Position numbers and translations under genes: made by a program. From Tamarix chinensis (taxonomy: Eukaryota > Streptophyta > Magnoliopsida > Caryophyllales > Tamaricaceae): a DNA stretch of 64,000 bases. Under the pieces are notes generated by a model. That model was not told the DNA's origin and made no database searches. It worked only from the letters and a program-made list of their open reading frames with translations. The stretch covers positions 68,005,638 to 68,069,637 of the forward strand of contig CM060177.1 of NCBI GenBank assembly GCA_030549775.1, written 5' to 3'. The first letter of the stretch is position 1. Each line of letters opens with the position of its first letter. Below are positions 10,916-23,964 of this stretch, piece after piece.

Positions 10916-12819
10916 AGCAAGGTAACCATGTACTAATGCCAACACATAAGGGTATATAATACAAGCATGATAACATGGCAGCATACAATCTTTACATATA
11001 TATAAAGGCCAATCTATAGTCTAGATAAATTGATTATTTAATTTCTGATCAATGCTCATTTCACACCATACTTTTTATCGATCTATGTGACGATGGGAAC
11101 CCCATTATTATAACCGGTGGACCATAATATATATAGGATAGAACCCTCCTGACCACTATTATTTGCTGGTGGACCGGTCTCCACGGCAAGATGCTCCTAG
11201 TCACTATTATTCGTGGGTGGACAGGTCTAGCCCCGACTCTCATGGTGTTTCATTATAAGTACTTAATTTCTTTCCTATGTCTTATCATAATTATGTTTGG
11301 TTTTTTGAGTACGGAATCCCCCATTATTATAGACAGTGGACCGAAAACATATAGAGCCTAATGCACCTGTCCACTATTATTTGCCCGTGGATTGGTCTCC
11401 AGGACACCTAGACTCCTGGCCACTACTATTCATTAGTGGACCGGTATAGGCCCAGCTAAACAGTCTTCCTCTTTAAATGATTAGTATCTTAATGTGTATT
11501 GTTCAAAAAATTTCACCTTAGACATGCATGACTAACTCCATTTATGCTTATTCTCCCAAGAGGATTGGTCCCATATCTTGAGACTTCTATACCTTTTAAC
11601 TTGTCTCAACATCCTTTCCTTATTCCACTACTTACCCTAGAGGCCCAACTCCTAGGTGTGTGGGTGAAGGGCCACTACCTAATACCACTAAGCCCATTCA
11701 CAAACTCCCCTAGGGTTTTCACATGAAAAACCTAATTTGGGGCCTATGTCGCTTGTCCCTCTCTACTTACACAACCTAAACTATTCTAACACCCCAGCCA
11801 TCACAACCTTTAGATTCAACACTCATCATCTCACTTTTACTCCCCCAAACACACGTGTGACCACAAAACCCTAGGTGACCACACCAAACCCTAGTTGGCT
11901 ATGCCAACTCTAGCATCCTCCTTTCCACACGTCACCCCTCCATTTCTCACCTTCCACTCTTGCTTCCATGATACCCATGCTCGCCCCACTCATGATAATG
12001 CTCCATCCTCATCTCATACTCCACTCACCCTCATTTATTTTTTCATTTTCCACCTTTACAAATTAGGGTTTCCTCCCGAACCCTAGCTCAGTCTCCTATA
12101 CACTCTTAGACTATCCCAAGCACTATTTTTCACCCAAAGCCTCCAATCACTTAAATAACTCTTCCATTACCTTCCTCACATCATAAGGCAACTTTCCTTA
12201 CATAAATCTTGTCCCCATGTATACTTTATGCATCCCATCCAAACCCTCAAAGTTTTCATGCGAGACCCTAGAACTCCCATGCAAACCCTAGATTTTACCT
12301 TGCAAACCCTAGATTCTCCCATACAAAGTCCATCCACTTTATTTTTCTTAAAGTCCCCTTTTATTCTTCCTCTTATGGATCATGGGATATTTAGGTTAAT
12401 GCCACATTCCTTGGTCAACTTACTTCCCCATTTTCCTTTTTCATCCTTTCACCTTATATCATCACATTACATATCCTAGAATTCATGCCCTAAAAGGCCA
12501 CATCACATCACATCATAATCACAAGATATACATATTATACACATGCCATAATATAACACATGAGCATACCTCAACTCCAAGCTACGCTACACATAAATAG
12601 TTATAACAATAGCACAAGATACACAACATGTCCTTATACATGGCATCTAAGGCATATAAGACACATAACACATATAAGGCCTTAGCTACATCCTTACCTA
12701 GCATATCACCGATCTTGGCGCATACTCCTACGCCTCCTTAGGGTTTTAACTGGTTTTACCTATAAGAGGGAAAAACTAAAGATTAGTTTCCCTCCTACTA
12801 AAAATACTATTATTTCCTA

Positions 12820-13484
12820 TTTTATTCTAAGATTAGGATTACTATTATTAGAGGAAACTTTACAAGTGAAAAAATAGGATTTTGGATAATATTTATAGCT
12901 ATATTTATTTTATTAAATCTAATAGCCTTATTTCCTCTAATAATATTACTAACACTATTTATAGCAAAAATAGTGATATTAATGATAATAGTAATAGTAA
13001 TAGTAATACTCATAGTAATAGAAACCCTAGCATTTTTAATGCTAAGGCTAATAATAGGGTTAGGGATAAAATAATAATATAATAAAATTAATACTAACAA
13101 AATACTAATATTGCTAAGCGTAATGATATGAATAATAGTATTTGAAGTAGTGATAATATAATTGTTCGAATAGTTGTACCATAATAATATTAGTGGAGGT
13201 AGTAGTAGTAGTGGCAATAGTAGTAGTAGTAGTAGTAGTAGTAGTAATAATAATAATCAAAATATTATTAAAATAGGGTTTCGGCCCCTCATGAATAATG
13301 CTAGTATCTCGAGGTTGAAAATAATAATAACCATGGTGAATAATAATAATAATAATAACGATAACAATAATAATAAAAATAATAAGAGTCAAATTAATAG
13401 TAAATCGGGTTTAACCCCTTAATAATAATAACAATATAATATTCTAAGGCTATAAATAGTAATTAGTATGATAAATAATAAAAA

Positions 13485-13523
<39 letters not shown>

Positions 13524-13560
13524 TGAATAATCATAATAATAATAATATATAATATATAAT
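12820..13560. repeat. Degenerate AAT/AGT/AGC trinucleotide zone in LTR B
   Basis: Runs of AAT, AGT and AAC triplets, purest as (AGT)n at 13200-13245 and (AAT)n at 13489-13522. These create long Asn/Ser- or Ile/Tyr-rich frames on both strands that have no other support as genes. LTR C has the same kind of zone at 28180-29520. Confidence 0.9.
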
Positions 13561-15096
13561 AACAATATAAATACAAGTAAAAATGGATAAGGCTTGCATA
13601 ATTAGGATTTAAGGGTTGAGAGGAGTTGGGGTACCACCTATGGTTGGTGGTGACCGGTGGCACTAGCGGCGACGACAGTGGTGGTAAAAAAGGGAGAAAA
13701 GAGAGATAGTTGAGTGCTGGGGATAGGATAGGGGAAATGAGGTTGGAAGTTGGGGTGGTGGTGGATACCCAAATAAAGAGGGTTGGAATGGTGGTGGTGG
13801 TACAACCAAAGGCGACAGCGCAGACGATGATATTGTGGTGGCCGAGGGTGGTGGAGTGGGAGGAAGGGAGGAGGAGAGAGAGGAAGGGGTAAAGGAGGGT
13901 AAGGAAAGGTAGAGGAAGGTCTACAGGGAAATTTTGGAGGTGTAAGAGGTAATGGTTACAGTGGGAGTGGTGAAAAACAGAGGGGTGAAGGACAGTGAGG
14001 GTGGAAGTGTGGCTACTTGGGAAGGGTAATTTACATGGTTGGGGTGGCTCATGTAAGGTAAATCGAGGGAATAGGGTGGCATAGTTTGGTAGAGGATGAT
14101 GCAAGTAGTGGTACTATGGGTGGCTCGAGTGGCGGCGCTAGGCGATGGCAATGATAAGGGTGTCTAATCGGGTGGAGGTGAAAGGGATGGGATTTTGTAG
14201 GTGCGGGAAAGAATGTGAGTCTTGGGTTGGTTATGGGGTATTTATAGAGAAAAATGAGGGGGATAACAACAAAAGGGAGCAAGAGAATAGGGGCAAGTAG
14301 GATAGGGCACACTGGCCGACGATGACAAGCCAACGTAGGTCTGTTATGGCATACTATGATTCCATTAGGGAGAAAGAACAGTGCTGAGAAGATGGGAAGG
14401 TTAGTTGGGTTAAAAAGGCAGGAGGATCGATGAGGAAGAGAGGGGAGTGACAACTAATCAGCGGGCATGGTTGGTAGAGAGAATCAAGGTGTGGGTCAAG
14501 GGAAGTTGCATGTTATGAAAAGGGAGGAAGAAGAAGAAGGAAGGGAAGAAGGGTGGATCGGTGGTCCATGGAGAAAGAAAAGAAAGAAAAGAAGAGGGGA
14601 AAAATCGGATCGGTCGGGGAAAAAAAGAAAAGAAGGTGCAGTGTGGGCATAGGCCATGCAAGAGGGGAAGGAGAAGGAGAAGGGGGAGATTAGGCTGCGA
14701 GGGGGTTGGCCCAATTTGGGGGAAGAAGAGAAAGAAAAAGGATAAAGGAGAGAAAGGAACAAGAATGGAAAAAAGGAGAAAAAGAAGAGAAAAGAAAATG
14801 GAAAAGGAAAAATAGGTTGGTTGGGGTATTTGGAATATTTCGTATTTTACGATATTAAAAAAATAATACTTAATTCCCTTTTTTAGGCTAATTTGAGATT
14901 TTTGAAAGATTTTTCCTAAATTCCATTTTAATTAGCCAAACACTGGAATTTTATCTAATTAAATTATTGATAAATTTCCTATTTATTTTGTCCTAATTAT
15001 TTCCTCCTATTTTAGCAAAATAATTTATTTAATTAATTTTTCTAATAAAACCTTAATTAGCTATAATTTCTTTAATTAGGATTTTAGCTTATTTTA

Positions 15097-15720
15097 AATA
15101 TCCTTGACACTAATCAAGTTCCTCTATGACTTACTAGATAATATGGCATTCTTTATGTCTAATCTTGCCCTAGTGGGGAGGAAAATAGAAGCTCTGTCGG
15201 AGCCTTCTATGAGATTAGTAATGTCAGATATGGTAGACATATTTTTTTTTCATTCTCAAAGTATAAAAAATCTACTACTCTAGAAAATAATATGAGTAGT
15301 GGCACTATCTATGAGACATAAATCTTTTCTATTTATCTTAAGATTATTTTGAGCCATTCTAGTAAAGTGTAAAAAAAAATACATAATTAGAATCGTCATA
15401 CTTTTATTTGTAATAAGACGTATCATTCATAATACTGGAAGATGAAACAAACTGGAACATAATTATTGAAAGAAAAAAAAACACAATATGACTTAAAAAC
15501 TCTCTAATCAAATAAATAGCCACCATTAGAAATATCACAGAAAGGGAACCCAATATCTAGGAGATCTATAGCATGATCCATATTATCTAGAATAAAATCA
15601 AATGTATCCAGGTGGGTATTCTTAGAGCTTCCAACTTCCATGAGATTAGTATCCTTACATTTTCCATTCATGGAGTCTTGGTATAACTTTACCAAGTGCG
15701 GGGGAGTATGAAAAGCATGG
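15097..15720 (-). pseudogene. Copia protease and nucleocapsid-protease linker remnant
   Basis: The minus strand continues the copia element. Just right of LTR B are residues matching the region after the protease (LPTRARLDIKNAILSSKS followed by RNLIS), and across the LTR B site NGYHIET-like residues complete the motif. Near 15600 KLYQDSMNGK and HLDTFDFILDN resemble the linker before the protease in this copia group. Frames are short and broken. Confidence 0.75.
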
Positions 15721-16486
15721 GCCTAATGCCTTGATGCTCCATGCCTGCAATAAACAATTCTAGTTGGAGTTCTAGGCTTCTTTAATGGATTGTTTTTCGT
15801 GGATTTTTCCCTTTTTTACTTCTAGATATCCGGGTTGATCCTAGTATTGTTGAATCCATGATCACAACCATGCCCACGCCTACACCCACGACCATGACCA
15901 TATGAGCAACCTTTATTTTATATTCTCCAAAAGAAAACAACATTCATTCTAGGAAATGTTGCATGAGTTTCAGGCAGTGGTGTTGAAATAGTGGGTTATG
16001 CCTAATGGTTATTCAAGAGAATTTGATTGCTTTCCTCTTCCAAAATCTGACATGAGATGAGATCGACATATTTTTTGAAATTACGCTCTCTAAAATATTG
16101 TTGGAGGGCCATATTTTCAGCATGAAAGGTAAAGACAGACTTTTTCGGCATCTCATCATCTATGACATATTATCCACCTAGCCTCAACTTTGAGATAACT
16201 TTAAACATGTCGGGCATGAGGGAGGATAATTATTTTCTTGTGATCGAACCGATGTTTTAGACTCTTCTAGAGTTCCTATGGGATCTTAACAATCAGATAT
16301 TGATTTTTAAGGCTCATATATAAATGATGGTGTAGAAAAATCATCGCCTTTGTGCAATCATGTTCGGACACGTTTGGGATTTCTTTCACAGTTTCACCTA
16401 AACCACAAATGGCTAAATTGAAGATCTGCATCTAACACTTAGGATAAATAATTCTTTTCGATCACATCTAGTGCAATGAATTCCAT
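15720..16486 (-). pseudogene. Copia gag remnant
   Basis: The start codon is probably the ATG at 16486-16484 (MEFIALDVIEKNYLS), matching the N-terminal KNYLSWVLD-type start of copia UBN2 gag. About 160 codons later come remnants that correspond to the gag core (SISSHVRFWKRKAI). A Gly/His/Arg-rich stretch near 15900-15840 (GHGRGCRRGRGHGCDHG) is the basic nucleocapsid region seen in these elements. Stops and frameshifts are frequent. It would have made the particle protein of the copia element. Confidence 0.78.
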
Positions 16487-16645
16487 CTTTATAAGGTTGG
16501 CCTTTTTTCATTTTCTTTTAAATCTAAAAATAAAGTGCAAAATATAAATAACGAGAAATAAAAATTGTAAACAAAGTGAATTGCTAAAAAATTAATTTTG
16601 AATAGTAAAATGCTTGTAAATAAAGTAGTTGGTTGGGAAGTTCAA

Positions 16646-16656
16646 GCCTCTACCAA
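16646..16656 (-). other. Degenerate primer-binding site of the copia element
   Basis: The minus strand reads TTGGTAGAGGC, matching TTGGTATCAGAGC with two bases missing and one changed. It sits four bases inside the proposed LTR end. Confidence 0.5.
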
Positions 16657-16660
16657 CATT

Positions 16661-17846
16661 TGAGCAATCATCCAACCGTACTACAAGTTTGTGGGGAAAA
16701 TTAGCCACATATGGTGGCCCTCCATTTGCTTCAAGTAATGGAGGATTACATGTGTCGGATTATATAACAACATTAAGTTGTCATTCGATAAACTTCCGAT
16801 GATGGAAGTATGTATACGGTGAAGGACGATGAGATCGTCAATCCATCCCATTTCTTATGTATATGGTGATAGGCGATGAGACCACCAATCTATCACCCTT
16901 TTTTTATGATAATTATATTATCAAATCTATAATATATTATCATATATATAATAAATAATAGTATTAAATCTAAAATAAGACTCATAAATATTACCATGCT
17001 CAATAAAATTACATAAACAATACAAATCTTAGTTAAGTTATTCTTTAGCTGTAATCTAACACAAATCATAATTTTTAACAAATGAGTTAATTACCAATTA
17101 GAAATTACAAAATATTAGTAGATTCATATGATCATTCCTCCACAATGGCGATACATTATGACTAATACAGAACAAAGTATTGCCTCCATGCATATGTACA
17201 TATGATAAGATAGAGTGGTGATATGTAAATGGAGTATTGTGAATCAGGATACTATGATTTCAAAGTGCTACAATCAGTAATATAAAAATAGGAATCATAC
17301 ATCATGCCTTCATGAAAGAAAACACATGTTATGAAAAATAAATTAAAAATTAATATGTATGATAATGATATATATCACGATATAGCAATGATTTGATTAT
17401 AATAACATGTATGCACTATGTAAAAAAAATTGAAATGACTAAAATATGACTAAAAAAAAGAAGGTAATAATGATGGTAACTAAAGAATTAAAAAATAAAT
17501 TTCAGGATAAAACATCTTCTCACCTAAAATAATGATGATGATAACGTGTAATGATATAGGAGAAAATATGCAACACACCTAAGAGAAAATCTAGAAAGTT
17601 GATAATGAAAGAAAATATAGTTCTTCTCTTATACTTCTCATTTAACAATTCACTTATTTATATTACAAAAAAAAGAGTGAAAGGTAAGGAGCTACGACAA
17701 ATATTATTGTACCATAATGAGGGGAGGTAAATAGGAGTGATAATAATATTTATGATACATTATAAAGCTAATGAAGAGCCTTAGGAAATATGTACAGTTA
17801 CTTTTATCCAACAAAATTAAAATTGTTAAAATTTTGGGGTATTATA
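16661..17846 (-). repeat. 5' LTR of the copia element
   Basis: Minus-strand LTR of about 1186 bp starting TATAATACCCC (TG decayed to TA) at 17846 and ending TGCTCA at 16661, next to the primer-binding site. It is AT-rich with no coding potential. TAATATAAATAAG near 17665 on the minus strand is a plausible TATA region. The 3' LTR would lie left of the window, so identity between LTRs cannot be checked and the inner end is approximate. It is inserted in the RNase H region of the gypsy that follows. Confidence 0.55.
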
Positions 17847-18930
17847 GTAGGCAAGGAAGATCACTCTAATTCCCTCCCCTCTTGTATCACATTGCACCTC
17901 AACCACTCTGGAAAAGCCGGCCAGTCATAGAATTGAGGCTTCACTCAATGTTTCCTTAATAAACTTAAAGGCTTCTTGGCGCGTTTTGGTCCAAACAAAC
18001 TCTATCTTCTTACAGTGATAGAGGTTAATACTATACTAAATCCCTGGATGAACCACCTATAGAATGAGGCACTTGCATTGAACAACCTCACATGTGTAAT
18101 AGATTTGGTTGTAAGTCATGTCCTTATTTCCTCCACCTTTAACTCATTTATTGAAATGCCTTCTTGAGATACAAAAAATCCTAAGATAGTGACTCTTGGC
18201 GCAAAGAAGTTGCACTTTTCTATCTTTGCATATAAATTATTCTTCCTAAGAACTATAAATATAATCTTTAAATACATTACATGATCTTCACTATTATAAG
18301 AGTACACAAGAATGCCATTGAAATAAAATACCACAAAATTTGAAATGAAAGGCCTTATAAATTTCTCCATAAGCCTCATAAAGGTACTCATTTGATAATT
18401 TAAAGGGCAGGACTCCCCCTTTGGTTTGTAAGGTTGTCTTCCATTCATCCTCGTCCTTCATCTAGATATGCTAATAGCCACTTGATAGGTCAATCTTGGA
18501 GAACACATGAGCCTTGTGCAAATAATATAATATTTCATCAGTCCTAGGTATGGGATACCTATATTTGATGATAATGTTATTAACAACCCTTCTGTCCATG
18601 CACATCCTTATAGATCCATCCTTTTTGGGTACCAATAGAGTGGGTAAGGCACAAGGACTAAGAGATTCATTTATGAAACCCATTTGCAACAACTCACCTA
18701 GTTGCCTTAGTAATTCCAAATCCTCCTTATAGTTACACCTATAGGAGGGCTTGTTTGGAATTGTCGCACCAAGGATCAAGTAATTTTGGTGCACTATGCC
18801 CCTCAAAGGAGGTAATTCACATGGTAGGTCATTTGGAAAAATATCCCCAAACTCCTCTAACAATGGCTTGACACATGGATCAAGGTTGGTACCTCTTTCA
18901 TTATTTTTGAATAATAACAACAACTACATG
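17847..18930 (-). pseudogene. Gypsy RT and RNase H remnant, host of the copia insertion
   Basis: Minus strand. RT begins near 18900 with PLLEEFGDIFPNDLP and GATIPNKPSYRCNYKE, then [32 protein letters not shown] and VFSKIDLSSGY (about 18475). The catalytic box at about 18320 reads YFNGILVYS: the Asp pair is replaced by Asn-Gly. Then KIEKCNFFAPRVTILGFFVS. RNase H remnants (FVWTKTRQEAFKFIKETLSE, about 18000; FSRVVEVQCDTRGEGI, about 17900) are cut off by the copia LTR at 17846. The residues resemble those of the nested gypsy at 2667-9529, so it is the same broad lineage but much older. Frameshift near 18460. Confidence 0.85.
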
Positions 18931-19580
18931 GTCGTCCCCTTATTCATGGCCTTATCCGACCCTCTACCATCTAGAAACAAGTCCTTACATTTAGTGGATT
19001 CCCTAATAAGTGATGGTTGATTACTAAGGACGGTAAGCATAATTTTTTTGTTGGAAAACTTTAAAAAATAAGTATTCTTCCTACCATCATGCTTGAAACT
19101 CTTATCATATCACTAAGGCTTACCTATTAACAAGTGACATACATCTATAAGAACTACATAAAAACAACTTTGTCTTGGTAAGTTTTTCCTATAGAAAATG
19201 GGACAACCACTTGTTTAGTGACCTCTACCACATTACTATCATTAAGCTATTGAATCTTATAGGGTTGTGCATGTGGGGTAGTGGGTAGGTTGAGCTTCTC
19301 CACTAGTGTGTGTGATTTCATGCTTGAAAAAATTCCCCCATCCATAATAAAGGAACACACCTAACCAATAATCGTGCACTTGGTATGGAAAATAATCTTC
19401 CTTTACAATTCTTCCATAACCTCCTTAGCATGTAACACCCTCCTCACCATTAGGGTTTCTCCTAAATCCAATGGTGCTAATTCATAATCTTCATCCTCTT
19501 AGGAAAAGTTGGCCTCTTCCTCTTCTTCTTCTTCTTCTAAGTTTGACTCCTCTTGTCTAAAAGGCTGATAACCTTTTTGT
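18931..19580 (-). pseudogene. Gypsy protease and acidic linker remnant
   Basis: Minus strand, right to left. An acidic run EEEEEEE encoded by the (CTT)n-like stretch at 19511-19540 follows the zinc-knuckle position, then LAPLDLGETLMVRRVL, IIFHTKCTIIG and protease-like residues near 19350 (the active-site region is degenerate, FIMDGGIF in one reading). HAQPYKIQWLN-type residues follow near 19270 and a LIGKPWQYD-like end near 19110. Many stops. Order and motifs match the equivalent part of the nested gypsy. Confidence 0.68.
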
Positions 19581-20076
19581 TTGCATACTCCTTTTGGTAA
19601 TTTCCAACGCCTTAACATTTGAAACAATGTACATTTCTTCACTTACTTGAATCTCTTCCTTCCTCTCTCCCTTTACCATTGACATAAAATACCTTAGATG
19701 TAGAGGGTGTCCATAAAGGGAAAAGTGCTTCTTTAAGTAAAGCAATATTTTATTTTAAAGAAAAATGGGGTTTCCTCTTCTCCTTCTTGTGCCTTTATAC
19801 TTTGATGGATAGATGAAATAGCTCATTCAAAGTATAGAATTTATGCATTTCAACCTTCCTTTCTACCTCATGCCTTTAATGAATTGATACATAGTATATT
19901 ATTCCATTTCCTGTAGGCAGAGCTTCCTCATGAAACTTTAAAATTCTTTAATGTAGTCCTCTACACTTAAAGAGCCTTGTCCTAGGGAATATATCTTTTT
20001 ATTGAGGTCTTGAGTATATGATGGTGGCAAAAAAAAAATTTCCCTCATCAACCTCTTCATTTCGGGCCAACTCTTC
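19581..20076 (-). pseudogene. Gypsy gag remnant, left part
   Basis: Minus strand readings include EVERKVEMHKFYTLNELFHL (about 19850) and ALPTGNG (about 19910), the latter next to the FRKF-type motif of Retrotrans_gag. The capsid region is cut at 20076 by solo LTR F and continues at 23848. It is the N-terminal partner of the RT remnant at 17847-18930. Confidence 0.68.
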
Positions 20077-23000
20077 AATAACACCCCAATTTTTACTGCT
20101 AAAAAATTTCATTTGTATAGGAAATAACTAAGTAAAAATAGTGGAGGTTAATTATAGGCGTGATCGACATAATTTCAGTTTATGCATTCGTCCTTATATT
20201 AATCACAAGGCTAAAAGTTTTAAAGTAATACAACAAAATTAGAATCAAAAGTACATTTATAGTACAAATATTGAGTTTGGAGTATTACTAAAAGTTTTAC
20301 AATACCAAAATATGAAAAGGGGATAGCGTGGATCAAGAGTAAAAAAATGAGAATCTAGTTTAATACATAACTCAGATAACAAATACTTTTCACTTGACCC
20401 TAACATAAATGGAGTCACTCATCCCCACATAAGGTATCATAGGCTGCAAAGTCATCTACAAAATCCTATAAAACCTACACAAAAGATCCAGGGCCTTCTA
20501 CTCATGGAAATGAGTAGCACCCATAAAATGAGTGGTTAATACGCTACATACTAATTAAGGGAACAATAATATCAAAAATAGGAATACAAGTATCACATGC
20601 TTTCACATTACATGATAAAGGAAAATAGCCAAGTAAATGATCATCTCATAAATCATATTATGATCCAAATCCTTTAATTAAGTATAATATATTTTCATTC
20701 TTTTATATGCGATGAGTGCAGGAACCCCACTATTCTTAAATCAATAGAACGATCTAAAACTTCTCAGGAAAAACACACCCAAGCCACTATTCTTTCTAGT
20801 GGAATAGAGGTGATAACATCTTTTTAGGACAAAACGCTCCCGAGCCACTATTCTGCCTGGTGGAATGTGAATAAATCATCTCCTCGGGGTAAAATACTCC
20901 CGAGACACTATTCTACTTTGTGGAATAGGATTAAATCACCATGGTCCTAACTCATGCATTCTTCCACTTTAAATAATTAGTATCTTTTCCATAGGTTGTA
21001 AAGATATGTTTTATTTCACAATGAGTAGGCGCCCCACTATTCTCAACCGGTGGAACAGTTTGAAACTTCTTGGGGACAACACACCCGAGCCACTATTCTT
21101 TCCGGTGGAACAGATATTAAAAACATTATCTCGGGACATAATGCTCCCTAGCCACTATTCTACCCGGTAGAATAGGAATACATATATATAGATTTAAGAA
21201 AAATAATCCTATGACCCTACTCACTTGCTCTTTTACTTTATATGGTTAGCTTCTTATTTAATATTGATTCTCTGGCATAGAACATAGTCAAACAGATGTG
21301 CATGTAATATAGATCCAAACTCTTAAGTCCTATCAAAATTCAATTACACTTCCTTTAGTGTTCATTATCCTATGTTGGTTGTTCCACTCATATTGTATTA
21401 TAACATCTCCCAAATCCCATCATTAGTATGATACAAAAAAATCACAACCTAATTCCCATGAGTTTGATTTAGTAATCTCATCCCAATGTATATATATTAA
21501 ACACTAAAGTATCCAAGTCTAACTCCCATAAAATTATCATAACCCTTCATATGAAATGTTCATCATTTCTAATTTTCAATAGTTATTCCTTAATCCATGA
21601 AGATGGAATAATAATAATAACATCTCAAGAAGACTTATCCCAAATTTACTATTAAACATTTATAAACCCTAAAATAACGATAATATTCCCATGAATTAAT
21701 CAAGTTATTATTGTAATAATTTAAGTCTCCTAACACATAAATTATCAAACTTCCTTAATATCCCATAATGATCAAGTTACTCTTTTAACACACTTAGCAC
21801 CTTTATTTTATAAAAACTTATACCTTCTATATATATTATTTTTCCAAGTCCTCATTAAAAATCATACCTCATGAGAGACTTTAAGGCCATTTTCCACAGC
21901 TCATTTAGCCCATATTCATACAATAAGATATAATTTCACAATTATGATATTATCATCATTCAACCCATATTTCATAACTTAAGTTATAATCTTCAAAAAT
22001 ATGATGTTCTCATCATTAAATCTAGATTTCATACCATGAATATACTTCCACAAGTGTGATATTGTCATCATTCAACCATAGATATATTTCCACAAGTATG
22101 ATATTAACAATACTCAAACCATGTTTCATGTTATAAGATGTATTCTCATAAATATGATATCATTTTTATAATCATAACATAATGGTATCCCTTAAAATTC
22201 TTATTTCCTTTCAACATAGCATTCATAACATCACAATTTATCAATATCAACGTATGTTACATATTATAGCAGTAATATCATGAAAACACATTTAGTCATA
22301 CAAGCAGTTATCATCAAAAGTCCTAAGCATCAAATAATATTCTTACCAACTAGGACACCAGGCTCTAAACATGCAAAATCCTAGACTTCCTCCTCCAAAG
22401 CTACTAAAAAACCACCTACAAAAAAATAATAAAATTACGGTTAGGCTCGAAGAGTTAAACTGAAGAGGACAAAACAAGGTAAATAGGATAAAATTAGGTA
22501 TAACCATCGTCCAATGAGAGCTTAAGATATGTGGATGTGTATAGGAATGTATGGTGGAGTTATGGTAAAAGTTTTTTGGTGGTTGGTTGAGGCCGGGGGT
22601 GAAAACAAGGATGCAAATCCAAAGGAATAGGGTTTCATGGTTGTGTGGCATGCAGTGTAGCTTCTGGTCAAGAGAAAACAAAATGCATGGCCAGATAGTG
22701 CAAAAGTACATAGCCATGCACAATCAGGCAAAAAGGAAAATTTTTGCATGGCTATACAGTAGGTGTTTTAATTGTTGTACAACCATACATAGTGTGATGC
22801 TACAACACACGAGAGGGAGAATGAGAGAAAAGAGGCAATGGTCGGTAGTGATGGACGAAGATGATGAGGGGGAAGGTTGAGGTGACCAAGGTCGATCCAC
22901 TAGCCAAAGGGCAGCGAAGAAGAAGAAGAAGAAAGGAAGAAGGGAAGGAGAAGGGTGAGGGAGCTCGGTAATGGCCCTAGGTACAAAACATCAGAGTAGG

Positions 23001-23842
23001 GAGAGTGTGAGAGAATAAGGAGAAGAAGAAGAAGAAGAAGAAGAAGAAGAAGAAGAAGAAAGGGAGAAGAAGGGATGGAGAAGGGTGAGGGAGCTCGGTA
23101 ATGGCTCTGGGCACAAAACATCAACAGAGTGAGGCAAAACCAAAGAGAAGTAGGGAGAGTGTGAGGTTTATATATATGTGTGCATATATTCTTGTGTGGT
23201 GACTCAGGGAAGGAAGAAAAAGAATAGGGGTGGCATACAATGGGGAGAACAGTGATAGTGAAACTACAAGTTGATGATGAGGTGATGGTTGTATAGGATG
23301 GCTAGGGTAGGGTAATAGCTACAGGGTGAGGGTGATAATGGTTGATGGAAGTGTTGCATAAAGATGGAGAAGATAAGAAGAATGTAGGGTGATGGGGTGG
23401 TGTGCAGGGTATAGGTCTACAAGGATGGGAGAAGGATAAAAAGGAGGAAGGTCATAGGTGATGGATGATGGTGTAAAAGGGTGATGGGTGGTGGTGCAAG
23501 TGGATAGTGCAATTAAGGGTGCAAGTGGATGGTTCAAGAGTTGTAGCAAAGGTTGGTAGGAGAAGGGGAATAAGGAAAGAAAATAAAAGGAAAAGATAAA
23601 TGGTTGAGGGGATTAGTTTAGGATAATTTTAGATTAGTTAAGGGTAATTAGGATTAGCGGAAATTTTAGCAAATTTTATTTCGGTTTACGAATTATAGTT
23701 TATCAAAGTGAAGGTTTTTAGAATTGGTTAATGTTTTGGGATTAAGGATAGGTTAAGGCTAATATTAGATTTATTAGGATTAGAATCAAATTAGGGTGCT
23801 AATGGTGCAAGATTAGCTTAAGAAATTTTTTGACGTATTATA
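20077..23842 (-). repeat. Long solo LTR F
   Basis: Starts AATAACACCCC (decayed TGTAACACCCC) at 20077 and ends ...TTTTTGACGTATTATA at 23842. The duplication TCTTC is perfect (20072-20076 and 23843-23847). 3.77 kb. It aligns in layout and sequence with LTR G (48663-52361): same CACAAGGCTAAA box, CACTATTCT...GTGGAA modules (20730-21180), a GCATGG/GTGCAAC region (22590-22800), a G/A-rich zone and the AATCAAATTAGGGTG ending. The apparent alternative end at 24104 belongs to another element, as the duplication and the G alignment show. Confidence 0.85.
22905..23135. repeat. Tandem duplication of about 130 bp with GAA tract
   Basis: AAGGGTGAGGGAGCTCGGTA occurs at 22951 and again at 23081, spacing 130 bp, each preceded by GAA repeats and followed by ACAAAACATCA. 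The (GAA)n at 23021-23061 is the expanded link between copies. LTR G has only one copy of this zone (about 51515-51620). Confidence 0.85.
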
Positions 23843-23847
23843 TCTTC

Positions 23848-23960
23848 ACCTTATACTTGTGTTTCATTCTTCATTGATGGATTAAGTTTTCCTACCACAA
23901 AAAGCATGCCTCTTAAACTTGAGGAGTGGCAATTTAAAAGCCTTATCATCATCATAAAAT
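23848..23960 (-). pseudogene. Gypsy gag remnant, right part
   Basis: Short continuation of the gag at 19581-20076 on the other side of solo LTR F; removal of F with one TCTTC joins them. The coding sense is weak (LLKFKRHAF), and the right limit, where the next element begins, is approximate. Confidence 0.5.
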
Positions 23961-23964
23961 TTTC

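Larger units (their letters stand above)
10375..15096 (-). repeat. Long solo LTR B
   Basis: The LTR starts TATAACACCCCC (first two bases TG decayed to TA) at 10375 and ends ...TTATTTTA at 15096 (CA decayed to TA). The duplication AATAT is perfect (10370-10374 and 15097-15101), and removing the LTR rejoins the copia protease-region reading. 4.7 kb. Shared boxes: aagcaattga at about 10432, CACAAGGCTAAAG at about 10518, dyad at 10899-10915, and CACTATTAT modules at about 11100-11450. A CCCTAG/CCCTAA-rich part (11700-12320) precedes a microsatellite zone, a G/A-rich zone (13600-14810) and an AT-rich end. The sense strand is inferred to be minus. Low-complexity open frames inside it are not credible genes. 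Confidence 0.87.

Noticed and set aside
13463..14453. Open frames of 213 and 134 residues on the minus strand in LTR B
   Set aside because: They are Pro/Ser/His/Thr-rich, run into Ile/Tyr repeats made by (AAT)n, overlap each other in different frames, and match the GA-rich zone that in LTRs C, F, G and H gives different low-complexity frames.
22343..22880. Open frames of 75-126 residues in LTR F (both strands)
   Set aside because: Overlapping frames in opposite strands within an LTR, no domain, and not kept in LTR G at the same place.
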